Assembly: GCF_964355755.1 (NCBI RefSeq)
Contig: NC_092672.1
Coordinates: 4,774,001-4,838,000, forward strand
Direction: 5' to 3'
Length of the DNA stretch: 64,000 bases
From: Antedon mediterranea
Taxonomy: Eukaryota; Echinodermata; Crinoidea; Comatulida; Antedonidae
Shown piece by piece: positions 11,901 through 43,059 of this stretch (its first letter is position 1; each line of letters starts with the position of its first letter). The translations under genes were made by a program, and so were the position numbers. A model generated the notes under the pieces. It saw nothing but the letters and a program-made list of their open reading frames with translations, was not told the DNA's origin and did not search any database.

Positions 11901-13662
11901 CTAGTTTGATAGTGTAGACAGAGCTTTAGATACTTTAATGCCTTGGCTATCTATATGCTGATGAGTTGCGTTTTCACTTTTTAATAAGATTTCTGACGTC
12001 GTAATTTTTTCTCAGAACTGTTAGTTACCGTATGCATGTCATTCATTTTTTCACGAAATGTAAAATGCTATGTCTATCACTTAAGGCATATAACCTCGGT
12101 ATGATTTAACTTCTTTATCATATTGCATACCGATTAAGAATCACTTTACAAGTAAATCTGGAAGTAATTTTCAATATCAATTATGTTTTTGTCCGATTCA
12201 CCCAGCCCGATCACTCGTCGCTCAACTTACTCCAGGTAATCATTACGTTCTCTCGGTTTAGAATTACGGTGGTTAAATGAAAGTATGAATATATCAACAC
12301 CTAGGATATCATCGTATTAAATAAATAAACGAATGATGGATATTAGGTAGGCCTATACACTTTAATCGTTGTCGTTATGAGGTCAGGAGTTATCCGAAAA
12401 ACATCGTTCGGCACTTAAACTTACGACACTGGTGAACAGAATTGAATGATTGTCAAAAGAAATTGAAATTGAAATTATCCCCCTCACCCCACCGGCCACA
12501 CCCGGCTATCCCCTCTCTCCACTCTACACTAGTCTATCATATAGGCCTACCTATAAATTCGTTCATTACTGTATACTACTAAATCTAGTAATATGACATT
12601 TCATCGTGTTTTAGATACAGCTCATACTGTGTAACATTCACCATTCAAAAGGTTAATAAAGGATGCCGAAATCAGGTTAGCACCAAGTGGACTGACGTCA
12701 TAACAAAAGGTACCTATATTGCCAATTTTTAAAAATACATACCTATATTAGGAAGATGCATAGTGTTTCAGCTAGACTTTGTAGATGTGATATATGGAAC
12801 GTTTCGTACATACGAGAAGACACACGTTTATGCAAATTATGTACCGTATTCAAGAAATGAAATGCTTAAGCTTGGTTCCCACGAGAACGTAACACAAGGA
12901 CGTAAACGCAACGCAAGCGTTTTAACCAATGACAATCGAAGTTATAGACAGTTAAGCTTGGTTCCCACTAGAACGTAACGCAAGGGACGTAAAGGCAACG
13001 CAAGCGTTTTAACCAAGGACAAGCAAAGTTATAGACAGTTAGCAATCACAAGCGAATAAGCCATCGCTTGTGATTGGTCAATTCACTTGCGGTGCGTTAC
13101 GTCCTTGTGTTGCGTCGCTAGTGGGAACCACGCTTTAGCATTTATGTAACAAGAATGACGCATTTTTATCTCCTGCATAAAAGCATACAATTTTATTTTT
13201 ACTGGTCCAACGATAAATTCCAGGTCTTCTAAAGCTCTGTCTACACTATCAAACTTCATGTGACAAAATAATGTGGTGTGCCCATATGTACACGATGATG
13301 TCATATCACTACCATATTTGTGCACATCACACTTTTTTTGTCGTCTAACTAGTTTGATAGTGGAGACAGAGTTTCAGATTTTTTATAGTTTATTTCTTTT
13401 CCTTCTGAGAGAGAAGCAGTGTATACAAAGTCATATTTCAAACTAATTCCATAGTTTCTGCTGTATTGTAGGTACAGAGCTATGTGTGCAGTGTGAAGAA
13501 CCAGCCATGAAAGACGATGGTCTGTGTAGGGGAGATGGAGTACAGGGGGAGAGGACAAGATGGACGGCCATTGATTCCCCTGGTTGTAGAGGACGCTGGA
13601 TACGAAAGAATATTGAACAACCCTGTACATGTAACACGGGCAGCGATTTTATTTTTGTCTAG
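5933..13662 (+). CDS. SBSPON: SBSPON-like secreted somatomedin-B/thrombospondin-1 protein
   Basis: Five exons join in frame: 5933-6167, 10337-10531, 10619-10712, 12615-12709 and 13472-13662, totalling 269 residues plus stop. Order of domains: signal peptide (residues 1-20, hydrophobic after MNNLLLI), somatomedin-B domain (eight Cys ending in CCVDYDRTC), thrombospondin type-1 repeat starting NDWSHWSGC, a basic KKKKK linker, then a C-terminal region with YCVTF, CVQC and CTC motifs ending DFIFV. That ending and the C..GDG..W..I..P.C.G.W pattern match vertebrate SBSPON (RPESP), an extracellular matrix-associated protein. I chose ATG 5933 because an upstream in-frame ATG at 5855 would bury the signal peptide behind a basic stretch. 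Exon 4 is only 95 nt and was found by phase matching: it supplies the expected YC...C...W segment. An alternative acceptor at 12621 also keeps frame and drops two residues. The function in matrix is inferred from the family. Confidence 0.9.
6297..6453. mobile_element. Foldback MITE (family C)
   Basis: Ends are inverted copies: AAGGCCAATTTACACAGACG at the left and its complement at the right (CGTCTGTGAAAATTGGCC), with GCGGTAAC/GTTACCG inside. About 157 bp, no coding capacity, in intron 1 of the SBSPON-like gene. A second, inner inverted pair lies around GTGAGCGG/CCGCTCAC. Confidence 0.75.
6600..6640 (-). repeat. Possible tRNA-derived fragment (B-box side)
   Basis: On the minus strand the sequence GAGATTCGATTCCCAC resembles a tRNA T arm and B box. 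No A box is found at the expected distance, so this is not a functional tRNA. Confidence 0.25.
6880..7975. repeat. 100-bp satellite array in SBSPON-like intron 1
   Basis: Six near-identical units repeat at exactly 100 bp (the marker TGACAGCGGC recurs at 7091, 7191, 7291, 7391, 7491 and 7591). More diverged and rearranged units flank them on both sides (about 6880-7066 and 7680-7975). Units share ACTTATTCAATATCGGTA and GCGGTAACACATCAT. Central copies differ by only a few bases (ACTTATT/ATTTATT, CTCAGC/CTTAGC), so homogenisation is recent. There is no open frame and no spacer diversity as in a CRISPR array. Confidence 0.93.
8958..9110. mobile_element. MITE family A copy
   Basis: Begins AAGCTCTGTCCACACTATCA and ends with the inverted partner AAGTTTGATAGTACAG. 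The interior has the family signature of TATGGTAGTGATATG and CATGGGCACATCACA. In intron 1 of the SBSPON-like gene. Confidence 0.85.
9652..9817. mobile_element. MITE family B copy
   Basis: Long palindromic element with terminal repeats ACGCTTGGTTCCCACTAG and the complement CTAGTGGGAACCAAGC, inner arms of ACGCAACGCAAGGACGTAA type, and a core CACAAGCTATT-like loop. Non-coding. Confidence 0.88.
9942..10253. mobile_element. MITE family B copy plus a fused half copy
   Basis: A diverged complete copy (9942-10143, starting AAGCTTGATTCCCACTTG, ending CTAGTGGGAACCACGCTT) is followed directly by one extra half (10144-10253). In the half copy a 16-bp unit, GCGTTTACGTCTTTGC-like, has been tandemly multiplied. 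The fused half ends within 90 bp of SBSPON-like exon 2 (10337). Confidence 0.8.
10910..11266. mobile_element. Foldback element interrupted by MITE B
   Basis: Ends are inverted: AGTGGCGTAACGCGCGAGGC at the left and GGCCGTTACGCCACTTTG at the right. Such CAGTGGCGTAAC termini are common in animal DNA transposons. A family-B MITE (10949-11115) lies inside it, so this element was there first. In intron 3 of the SBSPON-like gene, no coding capacity. Confidence 0.6.
10949..11115. mobile_element. MITE family B copy (nested)
   Basis: Terminal repeats AAGCTTGGTTCCCACTAG and CTAGTGGGAACCACGCTT flank arms rich in ACGTAACGCAAGGACGTAAA. It sits inside the foldback element 10910-11266. Confidence 0.88.
11765..11927. 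mobile_element. MITE family A copy
   Basis: Full-length copy with termini AAGCTCTGTCTACGCTATCA and TAGTGTAGACAGAGCTT; interior has TATCACTACCATACTTGGG twice. In intron 3 of the SBSPON-like gene. Confidence 0.9.
12866..13136. mobile_element. MITE family B copy with duplicated left arm
   Basis: Two successive left arms (starting 12866 and about 12953, each AAGCTTGGTTCCCAC) precede one right arm ending CTAGTGGGAACCACGCTT. This looks like an internal duplication or a nested half element. Intron 4 of the SBSPON-like gene. Confidence 0.85.
13231..13374. mobile_element. MITE family A copy
   Basis: Termini AAAGCTCTGTCTACACTATC and TAGTGGAGACAGAGTTT; ends 97 bp before SBSPON-like exon 5. Confidence 0.88.
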
Positions 13663-14590
13663 GCCTGGAGAAAATATTAATTTTGTTAAGTTGTAATTTG
13701 TGTCATCTGTTCACCCCGGAGTGTGCCTACCATACCGCCATCAAAGTGCGGAATTCAGCTGCAATGATATTACGAATCTCGTATCTCAATCATAAGTCCC
13801 TGTTTCTTACACTAAAGCGTGGTTCCCACTAGCGACGCAACGCAAGGACGTAACGCAACGCAAGAGAATTGACCAATCACAAGCGATGCTGTCTATAACT
13901 TCGCTTGTCATTGGTTAAAACGCTTGCGTTGCGTTTACGTCCTTGCGTTACGTTCTAGTGGGAACCAAGCTTTAGACGCAACACAAGGACGTAAAGGAAA
14001 CGAGATTTGACCAATCACAGGCGATGGATTATTCGAACAGTCGGTTGTCATTGTTCAACTTGTTTGTGTTGCGTTTACGCCCAAGCGTTGCGTCTTTAGT
14101 GGGAACCAAGCTTACGTGACAGGGATAGATAATGTGTTTTTATTCCACACGATCATAAAAATGTTTTTTTTTACCGAATTAACCTAATCGTAAGTGACGT
14201 ACTTTAAAGTGCTGTGTGCGCTGCACGTGTTTTATCACAACGACAAGCACTAATATATAATCTTAATAAAAAGTATCTCGTAAAATGAATGTTTATTATA
14301 AAGATATGATATAAAATACGGTTTCGCTTATTGATGCAAATGCATGATTCGGTGTCAATCTGGTTAAAGGAACATGTATGAGTACGTAGTAACGTAATTA
14401 TGATATACAATTATAACGTTTGATTTATACAGTATTTAGGCCCTATGTGCATTTTCTGTATGAATATTTTATAAGCATTATTTATATTTAGCTGTAGAGT
14501 TTGGTAATATTTAAATTAAATACTGTTTAGTTTATTTAGAGACGTGTAACCGATTGTATTGTATACTGCAATAAAATAATTTTAATGATA
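13663..14590 (+). other. Probable 3' UTR of the SBSPON-like gene
   Basis: After the stop at 13662 the first good poly(A) signal on the plus strand is AATAAA at 14570-14575, followed by an AT-rich tail. If used, the UTR would contain a whole MITE B and a half copy (13814-14115), giving the transcript strong hairpins. No RNA evidence is available. Confidence 0.4.
13814..14115. mobile_element. MITE family B copy plus adjoining half copy
   Basis: Complete element 13814-13974 (AAAGCGTGGTTCCCACTAG to CTAGTGGGAACCAAGCTTT), followed immediately by a second body (13975-14115) that ends GTGGGAACCAAGCTTA but lacks its own left terminus. Confidence 0.85.
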
Positions 14591-16860
14591 AAAAAAAAGA
14601 AATCGTACATGATACAATGTAGGCTGAACAAAGTAATACTAACTTGCCCGGATCAATTTAAAGATATATTGTCCCCTGAAAAAATAATTTTTTAACATTT
14701 TTGTTTTGAATATGCAATTTTAATGTTACAAAATATTTATTCAATTTTACCAAAAATTGGATCGGAAACAAATAATTTACCTTAAAACACTAAAATTTAA
14801 AGCTTCAAAATGGACTATTCAAAGTATGATTTTATAAACTTTTTAATGATTTTGGGGGACAATACATCTTTAAACATTTTGTATATTTTGGGCAGTTTGT
14901 TCGATAAATATAATTTGGGGAGCAGTCACCAATCTACTATGGAATGCTTGGCACAATTTAGGACAGAATTTCTGGAGGTCTTGATAACCAATACTATGAA
15001 AAGAAGACGAAAGTAATTTAACGATTTGTAGGTTTCTGCAGTGTCGTAGCAAAATATGGTACACAAAATCATGCGCCGACGGCGTGCCATACTTGTTGAC
15101 CAAAAGCAGCATATCGATCGTATAAAAAAGGAAAGAGAAATTCCATAAATAGGTGATTGAGTGTACATAAATTCAAATATGATAAACTAACTTGTTGCAG
15201 ACAAATTATATTAAGTGTAGTATTGTGTAAAAATACAATTCAAAAATGTTAAATGAACATAGTGATAAATAGTATCATGGGGTTTTTTTGTAGTAAAAAA
15301 TTAACGATTTTGTAACATTCGAATTTCTGAATAATCTCAAAAGGACACACAAAACAAGAGTTCATATATGGTTGGCCCATGGTCTTTTATTTTCACGACT
15401 TTTGATTGAATTTTTTCTCACATTACATAGATTTGTTAAATTTTTTTTTTTGTAATTTGTTGGAAATTGTTACGATCTAACCAAGAATAGAGTTGTTTTT
15501 GCCATCAACTAAAAGCCACACATATCTAAAGAAATCTATGATAGATAACTCATGAAATCATATTACAAATGCTATACACTAGACGAATACAACTTCACAT
15601 TCCACAAGAATAAAGCAATTTCACTATAATTCATTGCTACGTACATTATTTTTTTTTTTTCAGGGGGGTTTTTCCCCTACATATAATTGTTTTTGTTATT
15701 TTTTAATACTTTGCCATTTAAGCGCCGTAAAACAGCTCTGAATTCAACCAGAGTACAAAACCGGGTTGGTATAATTGTTTTTTAAACATCTGATTATATA
15801 AACTCAATCTAAAAATATCATAATATACTGTTTTATATTTCAATAAATTTTTGGATTTGACAAAATTAAAAAATTAACAATTCATCATGTCAAATTATTG
15901 GTAATAGATATAATTTGGGGTTTGTTTATAAACCTAATTGTAACATTACATTTGGACAATCGATTTCTTTATTAACATTATCGTTTTTTTTCTACTACAT
16001 TCAATCTTCATTTATAAAATGATCACTGTATACCACCATCACCTTACAAGGGAATTATATAGCCATAGTATAAATCTATACAAGAACAACACAACATAAT
16101 ATCATGCTTTTGGAATAAAACTTCAATATTAATATAGTAAATATAATAATAGTAATATCATCTTGTTTATATTAAACATTTAAACAAAAAATTAAAGTGA
16201 AAACTAACATTAAAACCTAGTGCTGCACCATCATGAAATGTGCAAAAATCTCGTAACACTATTATTTTCTGGAAAAGGAACCGGATGTATTTTAAAAAGA
16301 AGTTCAACAAACTTTAAATGACCTTTTGTCCATATTAATTCAGACAAATAAAACCATATATGGTCATAACTGATAGCCATGTGACCTAAGTCATAGACTT
16401 GCAGTTGTTTGCTAAGATGTGATAATTTTGTCATAGATTTATAAACTAAAAAGTTTTAAATGGCAAAAAAATATATATTGCTCATAGGATAAAGTACTTT
16501 AATTAGCTAAATCAAGAATCGTTAATATTCTTTTCCGCCGACCAATCAAATATTGTCGTTCTATAATCATGGTTATATATCATTTTCGAGTAGCCTCTTT
16601 TTTGTTATGTCTTCATACCTTAGTCATTCGACAGATCTATAATTACAATACCGGGAGTAGTTATATTAAAATGCGTGCAGTGTGAATCGTCCCCTAACGA
16701 CGATACAATTTCATAATTGGGTTTTTATTAATCATTTACACTGGGTCGCACACTGAGGTTATCCACTAATCATTCCATTCATTCTATATTCATTTCAGGT
16801 ATTATATATCCTCCTTCTCCACACAATTGAATATTAAGTTCTCATATCATGAATGTAGAT
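14591..16860. other. Intergenic region / probable 3' UTR of clathrin heavy chain
   Basis: No coding region recognised. The clathrin gene ends at 16861 on the minus strand, so its 3' UTR should extend leftwards into this AT-rich stretch. Several TTTATT words (minus-strand AATAAA) occur, for example around 15387, 15966 and 16725, but none can be preferred. The two genes are convergent here. Confidence 0.4.
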
Positions 16861-37561
<20,701 letters not shown>

Positions 37562-39458
37562 TGCCTTTATTTCTAGTTTCCTGTCACTTGGTCCTGTAGT
37601 ACCCCGTTCCAATAAGGCTTTTCTATGCGAATGAAATGTATATAATCTTTCACTATCAACATTCGTAGGCCTACAATGGCCGCGCCAGCGTACATGCGAG
37701 AGGCATTAGAAAGTAGTTCCGGTGGGAAGCAAAAATATTATTCCCTGACGCGATCAGCATTTTTTTCATAGCAAAAATCAATAAATTATATCATCAACAA
37801 TAAATTTTCATTATTTTCTTGATTGCAATGACATAATATTTTTAATTTTTCAATACTTGATAGAGATGCTAATGAATGTATTTGAAGGTACACAATTTTA
37901 ATGATAATTCTCTTCGAACTTATTTGTTGTGCCACATACATGGGTGACGGGTTTCAGGTATTATGACGCAGGACCACAGTTGTATGATAATGAATAGAAT
38001 ATAACTTCCGGAATTGGTTGGAAGTTTATTGTATAGTAAATTCCGTTAGATCTACATTAATTTTATTAATAAGAGTGTATATATTTTGCGGTGTATTTAT
38101 ACGAAATTCAGTTGAATAACTTACGTATTCACGAACGTGGCTCTCCATAAATTGCACCCATCAAAAAATATATCAACAAATCAAAATGTAGCCCATTTCT
38201 GGTACAAAATTGGATAATAAAGGCCTAGGCCTTCAGTAGTTTTTTAAAAAGTGGGCTGAAATAATTTATGGGCACTATTAACAATATTGAAAAGGAAACT
38301 ATATAGGGTGAAGACATTTTGGAAATTTGATGATGATGGTGTGGAGTTGATTTCCCATTGAAATTTGATGATGACGACGATGACAACGACAGCGATTGCG
38401 GTTTGATTAATTAATAATTAATTAATAAAATATGAAAATACACATGATTACTTATATGGCGTGACGTTTTGTTGTAGTATTTCCGTAAATGATCCGGCAT
38501 AAATACCGCCGGTTCACTGTCCTAGGGGATTTGTTGTTAACAAATTCTAAGAACCTTAGACTGTTCTTCTTCCTCTGGTTTGAATCGAGTTTGTGTCATG
38601 GAATCTGTGTTCAGTAATACGAAACATTTACACAAAAATATGAAAGTTTAATCACCATAAATATAACAGAAACCGATAAGTTACGTGAGACCTTAAATTA
38701 CTTAAATGGCAGTATTGCACTTTTGCATTCAATACAAAATTACTATAAAAAAAATTATGGAGAATATGGAAATGTGTATTTAATCAATTGTTATTTGAAT
38801 AAGAAAGCCGGGATTTCTGCAAAAACTTAATAACATAGGCCTAATTAATAATTAATAGTATTTAATATTTACTTATATCTACTCATACTGTTGAAAAAAA
38901 AAGCAAGATATCAGAGAATGCTAAATATGTGTACAATTCTTACATAATTTACAGAAAAATAAATTAAAAACTTAAAAACAAAAATGAAAAGTAAAAGCAG
39001 CGCTGATTAAACTACTTAAAAATTGCAAAACGTTTCCAAAATGTATAATAATTAAGTTTTTTATTTATACAAAAGTAAGAATAGAAAGAAATGTAAATGT
39101 AATGAAACACATATTATTTCACTTTCATTATACAATTGTATTTGTGCCTATTGATCATGACATATTTAAAAAGTCGAAAAATACCGTAATTGCTTTTAAA
39201 ATACTCTAATTCTTCACCTTTCTCCGTATGATTCACCTTCTTTTTTTCCAATGGTAAAACAATTGGTGGATTAGTGCTTTAAGCAAAATGGGTCCACTCT
39301 GTATAATGTTTATAAATTAGTGTACGTCAAATACTGTGTTGATTCAATATATTTCTTTAACATTCAGGCACTTGCACTTCACGGGTGAAAATCATACCAC
39401 TGAAGCGGGAATGAAATAATGCCTGTTTACGGAAAAAAGCACAAAGTCTTTACTAACA
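37562..39458. promoter_or_regulatory. Clathrin upstream region and receptor 1 downstream region
   Basis: The clathrin 5' UTR and promoter should lie just above 37562; no clear TATA box is seen. A block at about 38455-38720 has a diverged second copy at about 41285-41500, on the other side of receptor 1. Otherwise AT-rich, no gene recognised. Confidence 0.5.
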
Positions 39459-40391
39459 TCAACAAGTCTCGATTGTTGATTTTAAAGGTTTAGGCATGAG
39501 TTTTTTTAAAAGACGACGCAGAGCACGTGAAAATCGCCGGAGACGACAAACATATATGAACGGATTCACAGCCGAACTCATTGTGACTAGAACTTCTGCA
39601 ATCAGGTCATACCAATACACGTCTGAGCGTTGGTATCCGAATAAGTATACGATCGGTCTCAGAGCAAACGGCAAAAACGCAATACCGAATGCACCGACGA
39701 TCAAAGCGCTTGTTTTAGCCGCTTTTAATCTTTTACGAATAATCTTGTGTGTGCTGACTGGAATACTGACTATGTTTTTGCTATGTCTCTTTGCTTGCAT
39801 AAACATTTTGAAATACATTATGCTGACTAAAATTGTACCAGTAGACACGGTGACCAACGACATGTAACGCTGAGCTTCTATCAAGTGTGGATCCATCTTG
39901 TAGCAGAAGAAAATGCCTTCGTTTTGTGTAATTTCGCCAAACAATTGTATGACACCGTAAACACAGCCTATAATCCATGAAAATGCAATAGAAAAGTACA
40001 CTTTTGGGAATGTCATTAGTTTATAATACTGCAGTGGTTTCATTATAGAGAAGTAGCGATCCACGGTGATAAACACTAGATGCAAACAGGAGACTAAAAG
40101 GAATATTTTTACAGGTACGAACTGTAACTCACATTCATCAAAATCCTGTAGATGGAGAGATCTGCGTGAGATACAACCCCACATATACATGGGTACTGCG
40201 ATAATTCCTGTGAGTAGGTCCACAAACGCTAAGCTTCCCAGTAAAACAAACTGTGGTTCGTCAAAACTTCGAGTTTGTCGAATTAAAAAAATAACAAGTG
40301 CGTTCCCAGCAATAATAAATAACGCCAATGGTATATACACTGATAGAACAAAAATTGAATTATCTCGCATTTCTTCAGATGTAACATTCAT
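39459..40391 (-). CDS. Class A GPCR 1, intronless orphan receptor
   Basis: 310-residue seven-helix receptor in one exon. Family marks: GN in TM1 (GNALVIF), LAFVDLLTG with Asp2.50 in TM2, Cys at the start of TM3 and in loop 2 (FFCYKMD), DRYFSIMKPL (the DRY arm), Trp4.50 in TM4, NPFIY (NPxxY) in TM7 and a short basic tail. N-terminus has one sequon (NVT) in the motif N-x-T-x-E-E-x-R-D-N shared by all five receptors here. Unusual: TM5 has Gly at the 5.50 proline position, and TM6 reads FGIAFLPF, with Phe replacing Trp6.48 of CWxP. Nearest known groups are probably amine- or adenosine-like receptors, but the ligand is unknown. Closest to receptor 2 in this window. A shared promoter block lies at 40473-40488. 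Confidence 0.93.
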   Translation of the reverse strand: MNVTSEEMRDNSIFVLSVYIPLALFIIAGNALVIFLIRQTRSFDEPQFVLLGSLAFVDLLTGIIAVPMYMWGCISRRSLHLQDFDECELQFVPVKIFLLVSCLHLVFITVDRYFSIMKPLQYYKLMTFPKVYFSIAFSWIIGCVYGVIQLFGEITQNEGIFFCYKMDPHLIEAQRYMSLVTVSTGTILVSIMYFKMFMQAKRHSKNIVSIPVSTHKIIRKRLKAAKTSALIVGAFGIAFLPFALRPIVYLFGYQRSDVYWYDLIAEVLVTMSSAVNPFIYVCRLRRFSRALRRLLKKLMPKPLKSTIETC

Positions 40392-40472
40392 GGTAAGTAT
40401 ATGTTTATCCTTTGTTAATTGAATGTATATTAATTAATTTTTAAAGGTTTGACTTTACATAAGCAATTGAGC

Positions 40473-40488
40473 AAAACCAACATTTCCG
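40473..40488 (-). promoter_or_regulatory. Shared receptor promoter block, receptor 1
   Basis: On the plus strand AAAACCAACATTTCCG; 82 bp before the ATG of receptor 1. It is the weakest match of the set and lacks the CCAATCA half. Confidence 0.5.
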
Positions 40489-41038
40489 TCCGCTACAGTC
40501 GCTACAGGTACTGGGCATGCGTAGTCCAAGCGGGAAGTATGTGTAGCCTATACAATAATATTATAAAATCTTAATAGTGAGTGATGTTATATTTCGACTT
40601 TCATTTTTAGGCCTATATAAAACAATGTTAAGAATTTAATATGAAGTTAATCCAATATCATTAAGAGGCCTATCCTGGTGGTAGGTGTCCGGACGATGAA
40701 AACCATTCATCACTTTCAACATCGTTGTCGTTGCTTAACCAAGGCAATCTCAGGACACTGAGCTCGCCTTGCCAAGACATGAACACATAACAGTTCTTTG
40801 ATCTATGTCTGGTTGCGACAAATACCAACAGTACTGTACTATGTACACATTCCCCCCGCGGCGCGCGGTGTCTGTTGACAAGCGTGGAACTGATTGTGTC
40901 ACAGCCACAGTAAACCCTTTGATCATGTTGTTAGATTGTCTATAAACAAATCTTAATTTTATACATTTAAAAAAGAACAAATTTCACATTTTCTCATTGT
41001 AGTTAAGTTTGGTCTGCTGGTCTGTCTGCTGCAGGTTC

Positions 41039-41100
41039 CACGTCTTTTATCGACAACAAACCTCTGTTGTTTGTAGCTGTTCAGTTGTAAAAGATGGACT
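41039..41100 (-). pseudogene. GPCR C-terminus relic
   Basis: About 60 bp closely resemble the 3' coding end of receptor 2 (53862-53920): both hold GTCTTT-ATCGACAA, CTCTGTTGTTTGT and TTGTAAAAGATGG. The rest of the receptor is absent, so this is a truncated duplicate. Confidence 0.65.
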
Positions 41101-43059
41101 TATTTAGGCCTACAGTCATGTGACGTTGCGACATATCAGATGAGCAATTGCTATTTTTTGTCAATAAAGGAATATGTACGCCTATGTCGATAATGATCTC
41201 TGCAATTATAAATAACGTCCGACGAATATGGATTCTGTCAATGTTGATGACCTGGACGATAATCCAGGCACTTTGAACAAAACGATCCGTTGTGACGTTA
41301 CTATTAGTATTTCCGTAACCATTCCGACATAACCGGCACGCCGGGTTCACTGCCCTAAGTTAGTGAGAAAGGTTTTATTGTTAACAAATCCTTCCTTCTA
41401 TGAAATTTTGTACAGTTTATATCCGATGTATAGGAAATATACAAAATATGAAAGTTTATTCACCAATACCGATAATAAATATAACACACGGAAGAATAAG
41501 AATATGAGATCCGTTATACATTATTTACTAAACAATGACAGATCCGGACCTAAATTACATTCATATTAACTAGAAGAAACCACTCTGAGAGCGCAAACCT
41601 CCGCCTAGGCATATGACAATTGAATCTCATGTTCCCGTTAAAAATAAAATTGGGCAATAACTTTCTGGGAACCGTGGCCTGCTAATAATAAATATAGAAA
41701 CAAGCCCGATTAACCTCACAACATTTCACCATTTCTGGCGGCGGAGGTAAAAATAGTACAACAACCACAATTAATAGAAATGTTAAATGCGCTTAGTTAG
41801 TGTATAGTTAATAAGAAGCCTTGGACATTTTGTGCAAAATATATTATGTAATACTATATTTTTTATCCTATTCTTGGGTCGAAGAAACCGAGAATGACAC
41901 CATACAAGTGTAGCTATAGGCCTACAATTCTTTTATATCATTTTTACAGACAAAATATAATATAAAGGTGACTAAGATATTATAAAATGTTCAAAAATAC
42001 ACATTTGGAGTTCTATTCCAGATAATGTTAAAAGAGCGAGCTCTGAGTCAGACTGGATAAACTTCAAATTAGCTGGGAAGATGGAAACCAGTATGTAAAC
42101 TTAATTGAAGTTGAAGATGAATATCATTTTGTTATTAAAAATAAAATTATAGATTCAATATTTTTTATTTCTGCCGTCTAATGAATGCGCTGGTTGCACA
42201 GCATTTATTATCAAATATATAACATATTTAAAATTTGTTGTTTGTACGCAGACAACGCTCTTAAGATTAAATATAAAAACTTATGCAAATACATAGGCCT
42301 ACTTATCTTGCTTATACTTTTTTTTCTTCAGATATATAGTTTTTATTTAGAGAATGATATTAATTACTTTTTTATGTGGCCATATTTCTTAATCGTAGGC
42401 CTACTAAAATGAATGTACCTACAATTTAGTCAAAATTGGCCAGAGGCCTAAAGGTCAATGCAGTAATTAGTACAGTTTATTTTAAATGAATACGTAATTT
42501 CACAGTGACGGATCATCATTATCATCAACGTTAGCACCGTGTTAAATTGGACAAACAACGTCTAGTTAAAAACTCATAAAAGTCTCGTCTCTTCGATCTG
42601 TTTCAGGGTGTCACGAAAGCTCAGACCACGAAAGCTCAGACCCCCTAAGACCTAAGATCACGAAAGCTAAGACCCAACACCTAAGATTACAAATACTAAG
42701 ATATACTACAGCTTAAAAACAATACTTGTTTATCCATACATAATTTTAAACACAGTAGGTTTCATTTATTACCATAAATATAATTTAATACTACCGCAAA
42801 ACATAGATAAACTCACATTATTTTCGCCCGTTGAGTAAATGTATATTTTTTCTTTACAACAAACAAACTTGACGGGTTGTTTGTTGGTATATATTTACTC
42901 CATTGTGTTGCTTCAGAGGATGTTTTTCTTACGCACCTGCCTTTCTTGTATTTTGACTCCAAATTTGTTGACTAACTTTATCCTGAACACCACACTTTAA
43001 AATTAGGACTTATAAGTACTTTCAGAAGGAGAAACACATAATAACAAATAAATAAATCC

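Larger units (their letters stand above)
40392..42595. other. Receptor 1 upstream region with a receptor relic and a duplicated block
   Basis: Contains the receptor 1 promoter block, a relic of a receptor C-terminus at 41039-41100 and the second copy of the 38455-38720 block at about 41285-41500. No intact gene; small open frames (40750-40980, 41081-41350) lack coding character. Confidence 0.55.

Noticed and set aside
39496-39867. Plus-strand frames opposite the receptor 3' ends (also 53893-54270 and 58276-58641)
   Set aside because: Recurrent antisense frames caused by codon use in the conserved receptor TM5-TM7 coding sequence; they have no independent conservation signal.
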